Counted from the first letter of the stretch, positions 52,863 to 62,547 are shown. The stretch: 64,000 nt of DNA from Pseudomonadota bacterium (GCA_024743055.1 JANSXH010000007.1:124001-188000), one strand, 5' to 3'. Notes: generated by a model from the letters alone, not told the origin. Made by a program: numbers and translations.

Positions 52863-53798
52863 ATGAAAGTGCTTGCGGGGAACGGCAACAGGCCCCTGGT
52901 GGAAGCTGTAACCAGCTACCTTAATTTGCCTCTGACGAAAGCGGATGTTCGTCGTTTTTCCGATATGGAAGTGTTCGTGGAAATCCACGAAAATGTGCGC
53001 GGAGAAGATGTCTTCGTCGTCCAGCCTACCTCCTTCCCGGCCAATGACCATCTAATGGAACTCCTGGTCTGTATTGATGCGCTTAAACGGGCTTCAGCCA
53101 AGCGAATCACCGCCGTCATCCCGTATTTCGGTTATGCCCGGCAAGATCGGAAGCCTGGTCCCAGAACACCCATCTCGGCGAAGCTGGTTGCCAACCTGAT
53201 CACAACTGCTGGTGCGGACCGGGTTCTGACCCTTGATCTACATGCCGGTCAGATCCAGGGTTTCTTTGACATTCCGACTGATAATCTGTTTTCAGCCCCG
53301 GTTATTGTCCCTGATATTGAAGAACATTACGGCCGCGGCAAGGATATCACCATCGTTTCGCCGGATGTAGGCGGGGTTGTGCGGGCCCGTGCCTTTGCTA
53401 AAAGGCTTGACGCGGACCTCGCAATTGTGGATAAGCGCCGTGAAAAAGCCGGTGTCTCGGAAGTCATGAATATTATCGGTGATGTGTCCGGACAGCGCTG
53501 CATCCTTGTTGACGATATCGTGGATAGTGCGGGTACCTTGTGTAACGCGGCCGCGGCATTGATGGATAAAGGTGCAAAAAGTGTCATGGGCTATGTCACT
53601 CATGGGGTGTTGTCAGGCGGTGCGATCGCCCGGATAAATGCTTCAGAGATGGAAGCCATGGTCACAACGGATAGTATCATGGCGACGGAAGCCTTCCGGG
53701 TTTCCGACAAGATGCGGCAAATTTCCATTGCCCCGCTTATCGGCGAGGCAATGCACAGAATTTCAGAGGAAACTTCGGTTTCCAGCCTGTTCGATTAG
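52863..53798 (+). CDS. prs: ribose-phosphate pyrophosphokinase
   Basis: Makes PRPP for purine, pyrimidine, His, Trp and NAD synthesis. 311 residues, class [12 protein letters not shown] at the start, [12 protein letters not shown] near 93 (catalytic Lys/Arg loop), [18 protein letters not shown] near 123, and the PRPP-binding [13 protein letters not shown] near 213. AGAGGAC precedes the ATG. It is followed by rplY after 96 bases with a hairpin in between. Confidence 0.96.
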   Translation: MKVLAGNGNRPLVEAVTSYLNLPLTKADVRRFSDMEVFVEIHENVRGEDVFVVQPTSFPANDHLMELLVCIDALKRASAKRITAVIPYFGYARQDRKPGPRTPISAKLVANLITTAGADRVLTLDLHAGQIQGFFDIPTDNLFSAPVIVPDIEEHYGRGKDITIVSPDVGGVVRARAFAKRLDADLAIVDKRREKAGVSEVMNIIGDVSGQRCILVDDIVDSAGTLCNAAAALMDKGAKSVMGYVTHGVLSGGAIARINASEMEAMVTTDSIMATEAFRVSDKMRQISIAPLIGEAMHRISEETSVSSLFD

Positions 53799-53848
53799 TC
53801 GATCAGGCAGTCACGGCGCGGGCACCCCTGGAGGCACGCGTCATATTG

Positions 53849-53869
53849 ACACCGGGTTCGTCCCGGTGT
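53849..53869 (+). promoter_or_regulatory. hairpin in the prs-rplY gap
   Basis: Perfect 8-base GC-rich stem ACACCGGG / CCCGGTGT with a TTCGT loop, 25 bases before the rplY start. No T run follows immediately, so it may be a weak terminator, an RNA processing site or a leader element for the ribosomal protein gene. Confidence 0.5.
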
Positions 53870-53894
53870 TGCTCGTTTTGTTAGGAGAAATGCA

Positions 53895-54584
53895 ATGAGC
53901 GAAAATGCAGTTTTGATTGCAGACACGCGTGACCGGGTTGGAAAGGGGACCTCCCGAGCTCTACGTCGTGAAGGCCGGACACCAGCGGTTATTTATGGTG
54001 ATAAGAAAGAACCCATCTCGATTTCCCTGGAAACCAAGGAACTGATGAAGACCATCATGCGTGATGCTTTCCTGTCCACCGTTTATACGGTCCAGGTCGG
54101 CGATGCCAAGCATAATGTCCTTCCCCGTGATATGCAGCTTCACCCGGTAAAAGAAAGCCCACTCCATGTGGACTTCCTACGGGTCTCTGCTAAATCTCAG
54201 ATTGCCATCATGGTCGCCGTGACCTTCCTCAATGAAGAGGAATGCATCGGCCTAAAACGCGGTGGTGTTCTGAATGTGGTGCGCCATGAGATCGAAATGA
54301 TGGTCCCGGCTGGCAACATTCCGGAAGCCATTGAGATTGACCTCGAGCAGTATGACATTGGTGACAGTGTTCATATTTCGGAAGTCACCCTGCCAGAAGG
54401 CTGTGAGCCGACCATTACAGATCGTGACTTCACGATTGTAACGATCGCCGCTCCGATCGCCGAGGAAGAGCCTGAAGAGGAAGAAGGTCTCGAAGGCGAA
54501 GGCGTCGAGGGTGAAGAAGGCGCCGAAGGTGAAGCAGGTGAGACTGCTGAAGCTGATGGCGACGGCGAAAGCGAAAGCGAGTAA
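53895..54584 (+). CDS. rplY: 50S ribosomal protein L25/general stress protein Ctc
   Basis: Two-domain L25 (Ctc/TL5 type) binding 5S rRNA; 229 residues. N-terminal [34 protein letters not shown] is the 5S rRNA-binding part, then [34 protein letters not shown], and the C-terminal TL5 domain to about residue 185. The last 40 residues are a Glu/Gly run (about 20 Glu), an acidic tail typical of alphaproteobacterial homologues but long here. AGGAGA precedes the ATG. Directly followed by pth, a frequent order. Confidence 0.93.
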   Translation: MSENAVLIADTRDRVGKGTSRALRREGRTPAVIYGDKKEPISISLETKELMKTIMRDAFLSTVYTVQVGDAKHNVLPRDMQLHPVKESPLHVDFLRVSAKSQIAIMVAVTFLNEEECIGLKRGGVLNVVRHEIEMMVPAGNIPEAIEIDLEQYDIGDSVHISEVTLPEGCEPTITDRDFTIVTIAAPIAEEEPEEEEGLEGEGVEGEEGAEGEAGETAEADGDGESESE

Positions 54585-54598
54585 GTCGGAGCTAACGA

Positions 54599-55204
54599 AT
54601 GATATTGTTGGTTGGCCTTGGCAATCCCGGTAAGGGATATACGGACAACCGGCATAATTTTGGATTTATGGCGGTGGATGAAATCATTCGCCGCCATTCC
54701 TTTTCGCCGGAACGGGTGAAATTTCAAGGGCTCGTCTCTGAAGGCACAATTAATGGCCAAAAGATCCTCGCCTTAAAACCCACTACCTATATGAACGAAT
54801 CCGGCCGCTCAGTTAGCGAAGCTGCACGTTTCTACAAGATTGCTCCTAGTGACATCTTGGTTATCCATGACGAACTTGATTTGCCCATGGGCAAGGTAAG
54901 GGTCAAAACCGGCGGCGGCCATGGTGGCAATAACGGCATTCGCTCCCTGATCAGCCACATTGGCGAGGGCTTTCGCCGGGTTCGTCTGGGCGTTGGTCAT
55001 CCAGGAGAGAAGAGTCTCGTCTCGGGCCATGTCCTCAAGGATTTCTCTAAAGCTGAGCGGGAAATTGCTGACAAGATCATCGAGAGTACTGCCCGTCACA
55101 TCGATCTGCTGATCGACGGAAATGACGCCAACTTTATGAACAAGATTGCACTGGAAACAGCGCCTCCCAAGCCTAAAACTTCGGATGACAACAAGGAAAA
55201 CTGA
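54599..55204 (+). CDS. pth: peptidyl-tRNA hydrolase
   Basis: Releases peptidyl groups from tRNA dropped by stalled ribosomes. 201 residues; LLVGLGNPGKGYTDNRHNFGFMAVDEI with the catalytic His near 20 (NRHNFG), KPTTYMNESGRSV with the substrate-binding Asn, HDELDLPMGKVRVKTGGGHGGNNGIRSL (Asp near 93 and Asn near 114). 15 bases after rplY with GGAGC between. Followed by ychF at 2 bases, so an operon rplY-pth-ychF. Confidence 0.95.
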   Translation: MILLVGLGNPGKGYTDNRHNFGFMAVDEIIRRHSFSPERVKFQGLVSEGTINGQKILALKPTTYMNESGRSVSEAARFYKIAPSDILVIHDELDLPMGKVRVKTGGGHGGNNGIRSLISHIGEGFRRVRLGVGHPGEKSLVSGHVLKDFSKAEREIADKIIESTARHIDLLIDGNDANFMNKIALETAPPKPKTSDDNKEN

Positions 55205-55206
55205 CC

Positions 55207-56304
55207 ATGGGGTTCAAATGTGGAATTGTCGGCTTACCGAATGTCGGGAAATCGACCCTTTTTAATGCCTTGACGGAAACGGCCCAGGCGGCAGCAGAAA
55301 ACTATCCCTTCTGCACCATTGAGCCAAATCTCGGTCAGGTCCCCGTCCCTGATGACCGGATGGACAAGCTGGCGGCCCTCGCCCAATCCAAGGAACTGAT
55401 CCCGACCCAACTAACCTTTGTCGATATTGCCGGTCTGGTTCGCGGCGCCGCCAGCGGTGAAGGTCTTGGTAACAAGTTCCTCGCCCATATCCGGGAAGTT
55501 GACGCTATTATCCAGGTTATCCGTTGTTTCGAAGATGACGACATCACTCATGTGGACGGTAAGATCGATCCGATTTCCGATGCGGAAACCATTGAGACCG
55601 AACTAATGCTCGCGGATCTAGAAAGCCTTGAGAAACGGGTCGATGGACTGATCAAAAAAATCCGGGGTGGTGATAAAGAAGCCAAGAAACAGTCGGAACT
55701 GATCGATCGGGCCCTCGCCGTACTGCGGGATGGCAAGCCAGCCCGTATGGTTGAGCTGGCAGAGGATGAAGTGAAGCCGTTCCGCAATTTGCAACTGCTC
55801 ACTGCCATGCCCATCCTTTATGTCTGCAATGTCGATGAGGGCAGCGCGGCCACCGGCAATGAATATTCCAAGCTAATCGAAGAAAAAGCTGCTGCGGAAA
55901 ATGCCGGCACAGTCGTCATCTCCGCCGCCATCGAGGCCGAAGTTGCTCAGTTAGACAAAGAAGAGCGAGTCGACTTTCTGGCCGATCTGGGTCTTGAGGA
56001 AACTGGATTGGGGCGGATTATCCGGGCCGGATACGATCTTCTTGAGCTCATCACCTTTTTCACCGTCGGCCCCAAAGAATGCCGGGCCTGGACAGTGACC
56101 AAGGGAACAAAAGCACCTCAAGCCGCCGGTGTCATCCATACAGATTTCGAAAAAGGCTTTATCCGGGCTGAAACAATCGCGTATCCTGCCTATGTTGAGA
56201 ATGGCGGAGAAAATGGTGCCAAGGAAGCAGGATTGATGCGTCTGGAAGGCAAGGAGTATGTGGTCCAGGATGGCGACGTGCTGCATTTCCGCTTTGCAAA
56301 CTAA
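55207..56304 (+). CDS. ychF: redox-regulated ATPase YchF (OBG family)
   Basis: Translation-associated P-loop ATPase of the OBG family, 365 residues. Seen: CGIVGLPNVGKSTLFNALTET, the G1 motif; G3 as DIAGLVRGAASGEGLGNKFL; the G4 motif altered to NVDE, which explains ATP rather than GTP preference in YchF; and the C-terminal TGS domain with FFTVGPKECRAWT and GFIRAETIAY. Two bases after pth on the same strand. Confidence 0.95.
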   Translation: MGFKCGIVGLPNVGKSTLFNALTETAQAAAENYPFCTIEPNLGQVPVPDDRMDKLAALAQSKELIPTQLTFVDIAGLVRGAASGEGLGNKFLAHIREVDAIIQVIRCFEDDDITHVDGKIDPISDAETIETELMLADLESLEKRVDGLIKKIRGGDKEAKKQSELIDRALAVLRDGKPARMVELAEDEVKPFRNLQLLTAMPILYVCNVDEGSAATGNEYSKLIEEKAAAENAGTVVISAAIEAEVAQLDKEERVDFLADLGLEETGLGRIIRAGYDLLELITFFTVGPKECRAWTVTKGTKAPQAAGVIHTDFEKGFIRAETIAYPAYVENGGENGAKEAGLMRLEGKEYVVQDGDVLHFRFAN

Positions 56305-56372
56305 GTGACCAGGCAGATTGTCCGGAAAAGAAAAAACACAAGGTCAGCATAAGGCCAAAGGATGATAAGAAC

Positions 56373-56843
56373 ATGAAATACTGGGAAGATTTTGAAGTCG
56401 GGACGCAGCTCGAGTTTGGCAAGAAGACGGTGACCGAAGAAGAAATCATCCGCTATGCCGAGAAATTTGATCCCCAACCCTTCCATATCGATAAAGAAGC
56501 CGCCGCAGAACACTACTATCGCGGCATCATCGCCAGCGGCTGGCACACAGCTGCCATGTGTATGCGAATGATGGTGGACGGCTATCTTCTTGATGCGGCC
56601 TCCAATGGCTCACCGGGGGTCGAGGAACTCCGCTGGAAGCAACCGGTCCGTCCTGGAGAAACTCTGCATGTCAAAGCTGAAGTTCTGGATCGCAGCTTGC
56701 CGAAAAGTCGCCCGGAGCTCGGATTTGTCAAGTTCAGCCATAAGGTCTTCAATCAAGACGGTGACTTGAAGATGACCATGGTTTCCAGCGGCATGTTCAG
56801 CCGCCGTCCAAGCGATATCAAGACATTGGAGGCCAACCAATGA
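56373..56843 (+). CDS. MaoC family dehydratase, first of tandem pair
   Basis: A 156-residue hot-dog-fold hydratase/dehydratase (MaoC-like). Seen: YWEDFEVGTQLEFGKKTVTEEEIIRYAEKFDPQPFHIDKEAAA, with Asp/His of the R-hydratase motif (FDPQPFHID), IIASGWHTAAMCMRMM, and RWKQPVRPGETLHVKAEV. Substrate is presumably an enoyl-CoA. It overlaps the second MaoC gene by 4 bases (ATGA). The two proteins are alike across their length, pointing to tandem duplication, perhaps forming a heteromer. Confidence 0.9.
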   Translation: MKYWEDFEVGTQLEFGKKTVTEEEIIRYAEKFDPQPFHIDKEAAAEHYYRGIIASGWHTAAMCMRMMVDGYLLDAASNGSPGVEELRWKQPVRPGETLHVKAEVLDRSLPKSRPELGFVKFSHKVFNQDGDLKMTMVSSGMFSRRPSDIKTLEANQ

Positions 56844-57286
56844 GCAAGCTCTATTTTGAAGATATCAAGATCGGCGATAAGACGGAATTTGGCTCAAAGC
56901 TGGTCACCAAGGAGGAAATCCTCGAATTCGCTGAGGAATTTGACCCGCAGCCTTTTCACTTGGATGAAGAAGCCGCGACCAACAGCATCTATGGCGGGAT
57001 CATTGCCTCCGGCTGGCACACGGGCGGCATGCTGATGCGGATGATGGTCGATAATATGGTCAATCATCGCGCTGGTCTTGGCTCTCCCGGTTTTGATGAT
57101 CTTCGCTGGATCCGACCCGTACGTCCCGGCGATAGATTGCGATTTGAATCAACCGTAATCGAAGCCCGTAAATCGAAATCCCGACCTGATATGGGGATCA
57201 TCCGTGCCCAGGTTTATCTGTATAATCAGAACGATGAGAAGGTCTTTGCGGTCAAAACGATCGGTATGATGAAAACCCGGCCATGA
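56840..57286 (+). CDS. MaoC family dehydratase, second of tandem pair
   Basis: A 148-residue paralogue of the preceding gene with the same motif order: YFEDIKIGDKTEFGSKLVTKEEILEFAEEFDPQPFHLDEEAA, IIASGWHTGGMLMRMM, LRWIRPVRPGDRLRFEST, KSRPDMGIIRAQVYLYNQ. Both copies keep the Asp-x4-His hydratase pair (FDPQPFH), so both may be active. Start in the ATGA overlap. A 110-base gap with promoter-like TTGCTT and CATTAT follows before the qmcA-like gene. Confidence 0.9.
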   Translation: MSKLYFEDIKIGDKTEFGSKLVTKEEILEFAEEFDPQPFHLDEEAATNSIYGGIIASGWHTGGMLMRMMVDNMVNHRAGLGSPGFDDLRWIRPVRPGDRLRFESTVIEARKSKSRPDMGIIRAQVYLYNQNDEKVFAVKTIGMMKTRP

Positions 57287-57322
57287 GGGCCGTCCCTACC
57301 ATTTCGCAAATAATTAGTGATT

Positions 57323-57350
57323 TTGCTTAATTGTTGCCTACATACATTAT
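57323..57350 (+). promoter_or_regulatory. possible promoter of qmcA-nfeD
   Basis: TTGCTT (57323-57328) and CATTAT (57345-57350) at 16-base spacing, in the AT-rich gap after the MaoC pair. Tentative. Confidence 0.35.
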
Positions 57351-57396
57351 ATAGTAGTGTCAGCTTAAAAAATTCTAATATTTGGGGGTAACAGGC

Positions 57397-58377
57397 ATGG
57401 ATTTATTCCTTACCGGTTCAGCAGCATTTGTCATTGTACTGGTGATTCTAGCCATCGTCATTGTCATGATGGGCGTGACGATCGTCCCACAGGGCTATCA
57501 ATATACCATTGAGCGGTTCGGCCGATATACACGCAGCCTGCCACCGGGCCTCGGCCTTATCGTACCCTTTGTCGACCGGGTTGGTGACAGAGTCAATATG
57601 ATGGAGCAAGTCCTGGATATTCCAACCCAGGAAGTCATTACCCGAGACAATGCGATGGTTCAGGTTGATGGAATTCTGTTTTTTCAGGTTCTCGATGCCG
57701 CCAAATCTGCCTATGAAGTCCGGGATCTTGAACGGGCTATTCAAAACCTGACACAGACAAATCTCAGAACCGTTCTCGGCTCCATGGATCTTGACGAGGC
57801 TTTGAGCCAGCGGGATGCCATGAATAACCGCCTTCTCAATGTCATTGATCAGGCCTCTACCCCCTGGGGTATCAAGGTCACCCGGGTGGAAATCAAGGAT
57901 ATCACCCCACCGCTGGATCTAGTGGAAGCTATGGGCCGACAAATGAAAGCCGAGCGTGAGAAGCGGGCGGTTATTCTGGAAGCGGAAGGTGTCCGGCAGT
58001 CGGAAATCCTGAGAGCAGAAGGTGAAAAGAAATCCGCCATTCTGGAAGCGGAAGGGCGCCGGGAGGCGGCATTTAGGGATGCGGAAGCACGGGAACGCTC
58101 TGCAGAAGCGGAAGCAAAGGCAACCCATGACGTGTCGGAAGCCATCGCCGCCGGGGATATTCAGTCAATCAATTACTTCGTGGCCCAGAAATACACTGAG
58201 GCTATGAAAGAAATCGGTATGGCACGCAATTCCAAGATCGTCTTGATGCCTATGGAATCAAGCGCTCTGGTTGGCTCCCTCGGCGGGATCGGTTCAATCG
58301 CGAAAGAAGTCTTTGGCGGGGATGACACTTCAGGCAATTCCCGCCCTCGCCGTAGTTCCGTTCCCAGTAGCGAGTAA
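57397..58377 (+). CDS. qmcA: SPFH domain/Band 7 protein, paraslipin QmcA-like
   Basis: Membrane-anchored SPFH protein, 326 residues, thought to scaffold FtsH-like proteases or order membrane microdomains. N-terminal anchor [20 protein letters not shown] (residues 7-26), SPFH domain with [34 protein letters not shown], and a helical repeat region (about 195-250) with EAEGVRQ, RAEGEKK, EAEGRRE and DAEARER, ending in a Ser-rich tail. ATG at 57397 with GGGGGTA upstream. The partner nfeD gene starts 5 bases after the stop. Confidence 0.92.
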   Translation: MDLFLTGSAAFVIVLVILAIVIVMMGVTIVPQGYQYTIERFGRYTRSLPPGLGLIVPFVDRVGDRVNMMEQVLDIPTQEVITRDNAMVQVDGILFFQVLDAAKSAYEVRDLERAIQNLTQTNLRTVLGSMDLDEALSQRDAMNNRLLNVIDQASTPWGIKVTRVEIKDITPPLDLVEAMGRQMKAEREKRAVILEAEGVRQSEILRAEGEKKSAILEAEGRREAAFRDAEARERSAEAEAKATHDVSEAIAAGDIQSINYFVAQKYTEAMKEIGMARNSKIVLMPMESSALVGSLGGIGSIAKEVFGGDDTSGNSRPRRSSVPSSE

Positions 58378-58382
58378 CGACT

Positions 58383-58850
58383 ATGTTTGATGACTTTTTC
58401 AATTGGGTTCAACAGCTGGACTTTTGGGGCTGGTGGATATTGGGACTTGTTCTGATCATCCTCGAAGTATTTGCACCGAGTACAATCTTCCTTTGGTTGG
58501 GAATAGCGGCGGGTATTGTCGGTGTCGTCGCCTTCTTCCTGCCGGATCTTTCCTGGCAGTGGGAATGGACAATCTTCGCCTTTGTCGCCATTATCAGCAT
58601 AATTGCATCGCGCCAGTTTTTCCGCAAAAACCCTGGTGTTGAGGACAATCTGACCCTGAACAAACGCGGCGCCCAATATGTTGGCCGTCAGTTTACTCTG
58701 GTCGAGCCGATCCGCAACGGACGCGGGAAGATACGAGTTGACGATACTCAATGGGCCGTAGAGGGTCCTGATATGGAAGAAGGCGACACCGTCGTCGTCA
58801 CAGGGACCGACGGCAGCCTGCTGGTCGTTGAACCCAAAGCGGAAGGATAA
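58383..58850 (+). CDS. NfeD family membrane protein
   Basis: Partner of SPFH proteins, 155 residues. Three to four membrane helices in residues 15-80 (WGWWILGLVLIILEVFAP; LGIAAGIVGVVAFFL; WTIFAFVAIISIIAS) followed by a soluble OB-fold NfeD C-terminal domain (RGAQYVGRQFTLVEPIRNGRGKIRVDDTQWAVEGP). It lacks the N-terminal serine protease of long NfeD, so it is the short form. Adjacent to qmcA, a very conserved pair. Confidence 0.9.
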   Translation: MFDDFFNWVQQLDFWGWWILGLVLIILEVFAPSTIFLWLGIAAGIVGVVAFFLPDLSWQWEWTIFAFVAIISIIASRQFFRKNPGVEDNLTLNKRGAQYVGRQFTLVEPIRNGRGKIRVDDTQWAVEGPDMEEGDTVVVTGTDGSLLVVEPKAEG

Positions 58851-58868
58851 TAAAGGATGGGAGAATTT

Positions 58869-59513
58869 ATGGAACTGACGGCCTCGGATGGACATAAATT
58901 TTCCGCCTACAAAGCCAGTCCAGCAGGAAACCCAGTAGCAGGCCTCGTCGTGATCCAGGAAATATTCGGGGTTAACCCCCATATTCAGGATGTCTGCGAC
59001 CGCTATGCGGAGCAGGGCTATCTAGCGATCGCCCCGGCTCTGTTTGATCGCATTTCCCCGAACATCACACTTGATTATGAGAGTGACGATGTGACCCAGG
59101 GCATCGACTATAAGATGCAAATCAGCGATGAGCAGGCCTTGCTGGATATTGACGCTGCACGGGCAGCAATCGCCAGTGCAGGCCCTGTCAATGTGGTCGG
59201 TTATTGCTGGGGAGGCAGCCTCGCCTACTTGAGTGCCTGCCGGTTGCCAGACTTTAACAAAGCAGTCGGATATTATGGCGGGCAGGTTGCGCAGAATATT
59301 GACGAAACACCGCAAATCCCCGTCATGCTACATTTTGGCGATCAAGATGCCTCAATCCCCTTAAAGTCTGTGGATGAAGTTATGACCAAGCGCCCCGACA
59401 TTCCTGTCTATATCTATCAGGCCGGTCACGGATTTAATTGCGACCGCCGCGGCAGCTACGATGCCGCCTCAGCGAAACTGGCCCTCGACCGGACCCTGGA
59501 ATTTTTCGGATAA
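58869..59513 (+). CDS. dienelactone hydrolase family protein
   Basis: Alpha/beta hydrolase of 214 residues in the dienelactone hydrolase group. Seen: GLVVIQEIFGVNPHIQDVCDRYAEQGYLAIAPALFDR, nucleophile in GYCWGGSLAYL (Cys near 117), catalytic Asp in HFGDQDASIP and His in GHGFNCD. Real substrate unknown. Start taken at ATG 58869 with GGGAG 5 bases upstream; ATG 58857 is possible. It is 18 bases after nfeD and convergent with the VOC gene. Confidence 0.88.
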   Translation: MELTASDGHKFSAYKASPAGNPVAGLVVIQEIFGVNPHIQDVCDRYAEQGYLAIAPALFDRISPNITLDYESDDVTQGIDYKMQISDEQALLDIDAARAAIASAGPVNVVGYCWGGSLAYLSACRLPDFNKAVGYYGGQVAQNIDETPQIPVMLHFGDQDASIPLKSVDEVMTKRPDIPVYIYQAGHGFNCDRRGSYDAASAKLALDRTLEFFG

Positions 59514-59516
59514 GCC

Positions 59517-60392
59517 CTACAACTGTACGAATTCAATCAAAGTCCCGCAACAATGCTCGGGGTTTACCCTTAAACTGCCATTGGCAATGGATCGTACCGG
59601 AACTGCCGCCTTCCTTAAATAGGCTTCTGTATCTTTCAAGTCAGACACCCCGACGGACATAGCAAATAGGCTCGGAGACGGCGCCAGATCCTCAGCAAAG
59701 TCCAGCCCCGGATAGAGCAATTCGAGATCCCGTTCCTTGATGAACACCAAAGTTGCCTTCCCTGTTCGGACCGTCAATGTGTCATCGGTCAGGGTAACAT
59801 TCAAGGCACCGCAGAAGGTACGATAGTAGTCTGCGAGAGATTCCGGGTCATCAACAACAAAGGCAACAGAAGTAATCTGCTTCGCGCCGTTGGCATGGGA
59901 TTCCCATTCAGAGCGACGCAGAAGTTCCGGTGTCTGATGGTGAACAATGAATAACTGCTTCTCATTCAATCCCCCTGCCGTCACCCGAACAATCTTGAAT
60001 TTTGGCAGCACATCTCCTTCTGGCAACTCCAGTTTGCGCTTAAGGTCGAGCAGTTCTGATGGATTGAGACCGGCCACTTCCAGTGATCGTCGTGTCTCTT
60101 CAGGATTTTGGGTTGCCAAGGCCAATCCAAGCAAGCCCTCCCCTTGATCCGCAAGAGCCTCATCAAGCCCATTGGTTTCGATGCTTGGATCCACAATGCC
60201 GAGTAGCTCTATATAGTCTTCATCCAACATGATGCAGTAATTGGCGGTTCCCCAACCGATATGAGATCCTCGTGGCGTTAAAGTAAACCCCAGCTTTTGA
60301 TATTGGGCTCTCGCCACCTCAAGATTTTCGACTCCGATGATAGTATGGTCTATTCCATGAATGTCATGAGGCATGAGGGTATCAGCTTTCAT
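59517..60392 (-). CDS. VOC family (glyoxalase/bleomycin resistance-like) protein
   Basis: A 291-residue protein with two vicinal-oxygen-chelate modules: the first (about residues 8-150) has HGIDHTIIGVENLEVARAQYQKLGFTLTPRG, the second (about 165-290) KQITSVAFVVDDPESLADYYRTFCGALNV and AMSVGVSDLKDTEAYL. It resembles the large Glyoxalase_3 type often found in soil and marine bacteria; substrate unknown. ATG at 60392; an internal ATG at 60374 (MPHDIHGIDH) is as likely, and neither has a clear ribosome binding site. Confidence 0.8.
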   Translation of the reverse strand: MKADTLMPHDIHGIDHTIIGVENLEVARAQYQKLGFTLTPRGSHIGWGTANYCIMLDEDYIELLGIVDPSIETNGLDEALADQGEGLLGLALATQNPEETRRSLEVAGLNPSELLDLKRKLELPEGDVLPKFKIVRVTAGGLNEKQLFIVHHQTPELLRRSEWESHANGAKQITSVAFVVDDPESLADYYRTFCGALNVTLTDDTLTVRTGKATLVFIKERDLELLYPGLDFAEDLAPSPSLFAMSVGVSDLKDTEAYLRKAAVPVRSIANGSLRVNPEHCCGTLIEFVQL

Positions 60393-60411
60393 CTAGACTA
60401 AAAGAATTTGA

Positions 60412-61038
60412 TCAGGCCGTCCGCTTCAAAGTTGCTGTCAACAGGCCTGCCCCTATCAGAAAGCTACCGCCAATACGATTGACGAGTTTCATTGCGGACG
60501 GACGTGTAAATTTGCTTCTAAGCTGGCCGGCTAACACAGCCCAAATCGCCACATTAACCGCTGCCAGAGTGAGGAAGGTAATCTCAAGGAGCGCGAATTG
60601 TAGCAGCACAGGCTGGGTCACATCAACAAATTGTGGAACGAAAGCAACAAAAAAGACAATGCTCTTAGGATTAAGGGCCGTGACCACATACGAGTTCCAG
60701 AACATTGCTCGCATGCCGACAGGGCTTGAGGATTTTTGCAAACTCCCGAGCCTACCGCCCGACCGCCAAAGGCTAATCCCGAGCCAGACAAGATAGAGAG
60801 CCCCTGCAATTTTAAGCACTGTAAACAGTGTGGCTGAAGCAGCGAGAATAGCGCCTGCTCCCAAAAGAGAGACGGTCATGGCTGTAAAATCGCCAAGGGT
60901 CACTCCTGGAACAGTTGCCCATCCCGTACCGCGACCCTCCCCCAGAGCGTAACTGACAACCAGCATCACTGTCGGTCCGGGAATGGCAAGAAGGGCGGTA
61001 CTGGCAATAAAGAAAGAAATCCAAAGATCAAACGGCAT
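60412..61038 (-). CDS. LysE/RhtB family amino acid exporter
   Basis: Inner-membrane exporter of the LysE/RhtB type, 208 residues, about six membrane helices. The signature is at the start: FIASTALLAIPGPTVMLVVSYALGEGRGTGWATVPGVTLGDF (PGP motif near 20), then KIAGALYLVWLGISLWRSG and ALNPKSIVFFVAFVPQF. Start at ATG 61038 with AAGGAG 7 bases upstream; the longer frame to 61095 is less likely. Exported amino acid unknown. It is 19 bases after the VOC gene start, reading in the same direction, so they may be co-transcribed. Confidence 0.88.
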   Translation of the reverse strand: MPFDLWISFFIASTALLAIPGPTVMLVVSYALGEGRGTGWATVPGVTLGDFTAMTVSLLGAGAILAASATLFTVLKIAGALYLVWLGISLWRSGGRLGSLQKSSSPVGMRAMFWNSYVVTALNPKSIVFFVAFVPQFVDVTQPVLLQFALLEITFLTLAAVNVAIWAVLAGQLRSKFTRPSAMKLVNRIGGSFLIGAGLLTATLKRTA

Positions 61039-61122
61039 TATGAGCTCCTTATGTATTTTGCAAAAAGCAAAGACATAGCTCAGTTCCAATTTCAACTATT
61101 TTTAAGGAGAAAAATTCTTTTC

Positions 61123-61665
61123 CTAATCGCCTTCAAATTCGCACAGAGTTCGGACATTGACCCCCATGGCCTCAATGCGCGCTCGCCCGCCGATATCAGG
61201 AAGGTCAATGACGAAGGCCGCTCCCACAACTGTACCGCCAGCATGGCGGAGAAGGTTGATAGCAGCAGCGGCCGTACCACCCGTCGCGATTAAATCGTCA
61301 ACCAGCAGAATATTCTCACCCTCCGCTATAGCATCCGTATGAATCTCTACCGTGTCGGTGCCATATTCCAACTCGTACTCTTCCCCGATCACGTTCCAGG
61401 GCAGCTTTCCCTTCTTTCGGACAGGAACAAAGCCGACGCTGAGCTGATGGGCGATGGCCCCGCCAAGCACAAAGCCACGGGCCTCAATTCCTGCCACCTT
61501 GTCAATGCGAACCCCGGCATAGGGCCAAACCAGCTGATCTACCACATGACGAAACCCACCGGCATCCTGCCAAAGGGTTGTGATATCGCGAAACATCACA
61601 CCGTCTTTTGGATAATTGGGAATAGTTCTGATGATTGATTTAATGTCCAAGGTCTTCTCCAACAT
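61123..61665 (-). CDS. apt: adenine phosphoribosyltransferase
   Basis: Salvages adenine to AMP with PRPP. 180 residues; [25 protein letters not shown] at the start, [16 protein letters not shown] near 61, RKKGKLPW near 83, and the PRPP loop [18 protein letters not shown] near 124. Its ATG directly follows the mtnP stop (TAAATG), so it is coupled to the methylthioadenosine phosphorylase that releases adenine. This makes a short adenine-recycling operon. Confidence 0.96.
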   Translation of the reverse strand: MLEKTLDIKSIIRTIPNYPKDGVMFRDITTLWQDAGGFRHVVDQLVWPYAGVRIDKVAGIEARGFVLGGAIAHQLSVGFVPVRKKGKLPWNVIGEEYELEYGTDTVEIHTDAIAEGENILLVDDLIATGGTAAAAINLLRHAGGTVVGAAFVIDLPDIGGRARIEAMGVNVRTLCEFEGD

Positions 61666-62547
61666 TTAAAGCAGCCGCCCGGCCACGGCATCAAGTGTTG
61701 CAATCACTTTGGGGTCCCGTGCCTCTGGCGCAGTAATCAACGCGTTGTCCAAGGCTTGATGGCAGCCTTCCGGACAGGCTCCCAGGCGCTTGCCGAATTC
61801 AGGGGTAACTGTTTTCACAAGCTCCCGCGCGTTGTCGCTGTTTTTCATCAGCACTTCAATAATCGTCGAGACCTCAACATTGTCATGATCCGGGTGCCAG
61901 CAATCATAATCCGTGACCATGGCCACTGTTGCGTAGCAGAGCTCTGCCTCCCGGGCCAGTTTGGCTTCCGGCATATTGGTCATGCCGATGACCTGACAGC
62001 CCCAGCTTCTATAGAGTTCCGATTCAGCCAATGTGGAAAACTGCGGTCCTTCCATGGCAAGATAAGTGCCGCCCCGATGAACCGATAGCCCAATGTCCTT
62101 TGCAGCCGCTTCGAGCTTATCGCCAAGGCGGCGGCATACCGGATGAGCCATACTGACATGGGCGACAAGACCAGTCCCGAAAAAGCTCTTCTTCCGGTCA
62201 ATAGTTCGGTCAATAAACTGATCCACAATAACAAAGGTACCGGGTGGCAGATCTTCTTCAAACGAGCCACAAGCGCTCAAGGAGATGATTTCCGTGACGC
62301 CGGCCCGCTTCATCGCGTCAATATTTGCCCGGTAATTGATCTCTGCCGGGGAGACTTTGTGACCGCGTCCGTGGCGTGGTAGAAATACCATATCCACACC
62401 ACCAAGAGTTCCAAATAGTAAATCGTCAGAGGGCATTCCAAATGGGCTGCTTACTGTCTTCCAATGAACATCTTCCAACCCTTCCAGTTCATACAACCCA
62501 CTACCGCCAATGACACCAATCACCGGCTTTTTGACATCCGAAACCAT
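61666..62547 (-). CDS. mtnP: S-methyl-5'-thioadenosine phosphorylase
   Basis: Cleaves methylthioadenosine (from polyamine or homoserine lactone synthesis) to adenine and methylthioribose-1-phosphate. 293 residues; IGVIGGSGLYELEGL at the start, FLPRHGRGHKVSPAEINYRANIDAMK near 55, EDLPPGTFVIVDQFIDRT, YLAMEGPQFSTLAES near 170, and MTNMPEAKLARE. Start taken at MVSDVKKPVI (62547), GGGAGAA upstream; the longer frame to 62670 crosses the petC terminator. It releases adenine for the downstream apt. Confidence 0.94.
   Translation of the reverse strand: MVSDVKKPVIGVIGGSGLYELEGLEDVHWKTVSSPFGMPSDDLLFGTLGGVDMVFLPRHGRGHKVSPAEINYRANIDAMKRAGVTEIISLSACGSFEEDLPPGTFVIVDQFIDRTIDRKKSFFGTGLVAHVSMAHPVCRRLGDKLEAAAKDIGLSVHRGGTYLAMEGPQFSTLAESELYRSWGCQVIGMTNMPEAKLAREAELCYATVAMVTDYDCWHPDHDNVEVSTIIEVLMKNSDNARELVKTVTPEFGKRLGACPEGCHQALDNALITAPEARDPKVIATLDAVAGRLL

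Noticed and set aside
58173..58982. Minus-strand frame of 269 codons over qmcA and nfeD
   Set aside because: Antisense to two well-recognised genes with good starts; no family match.
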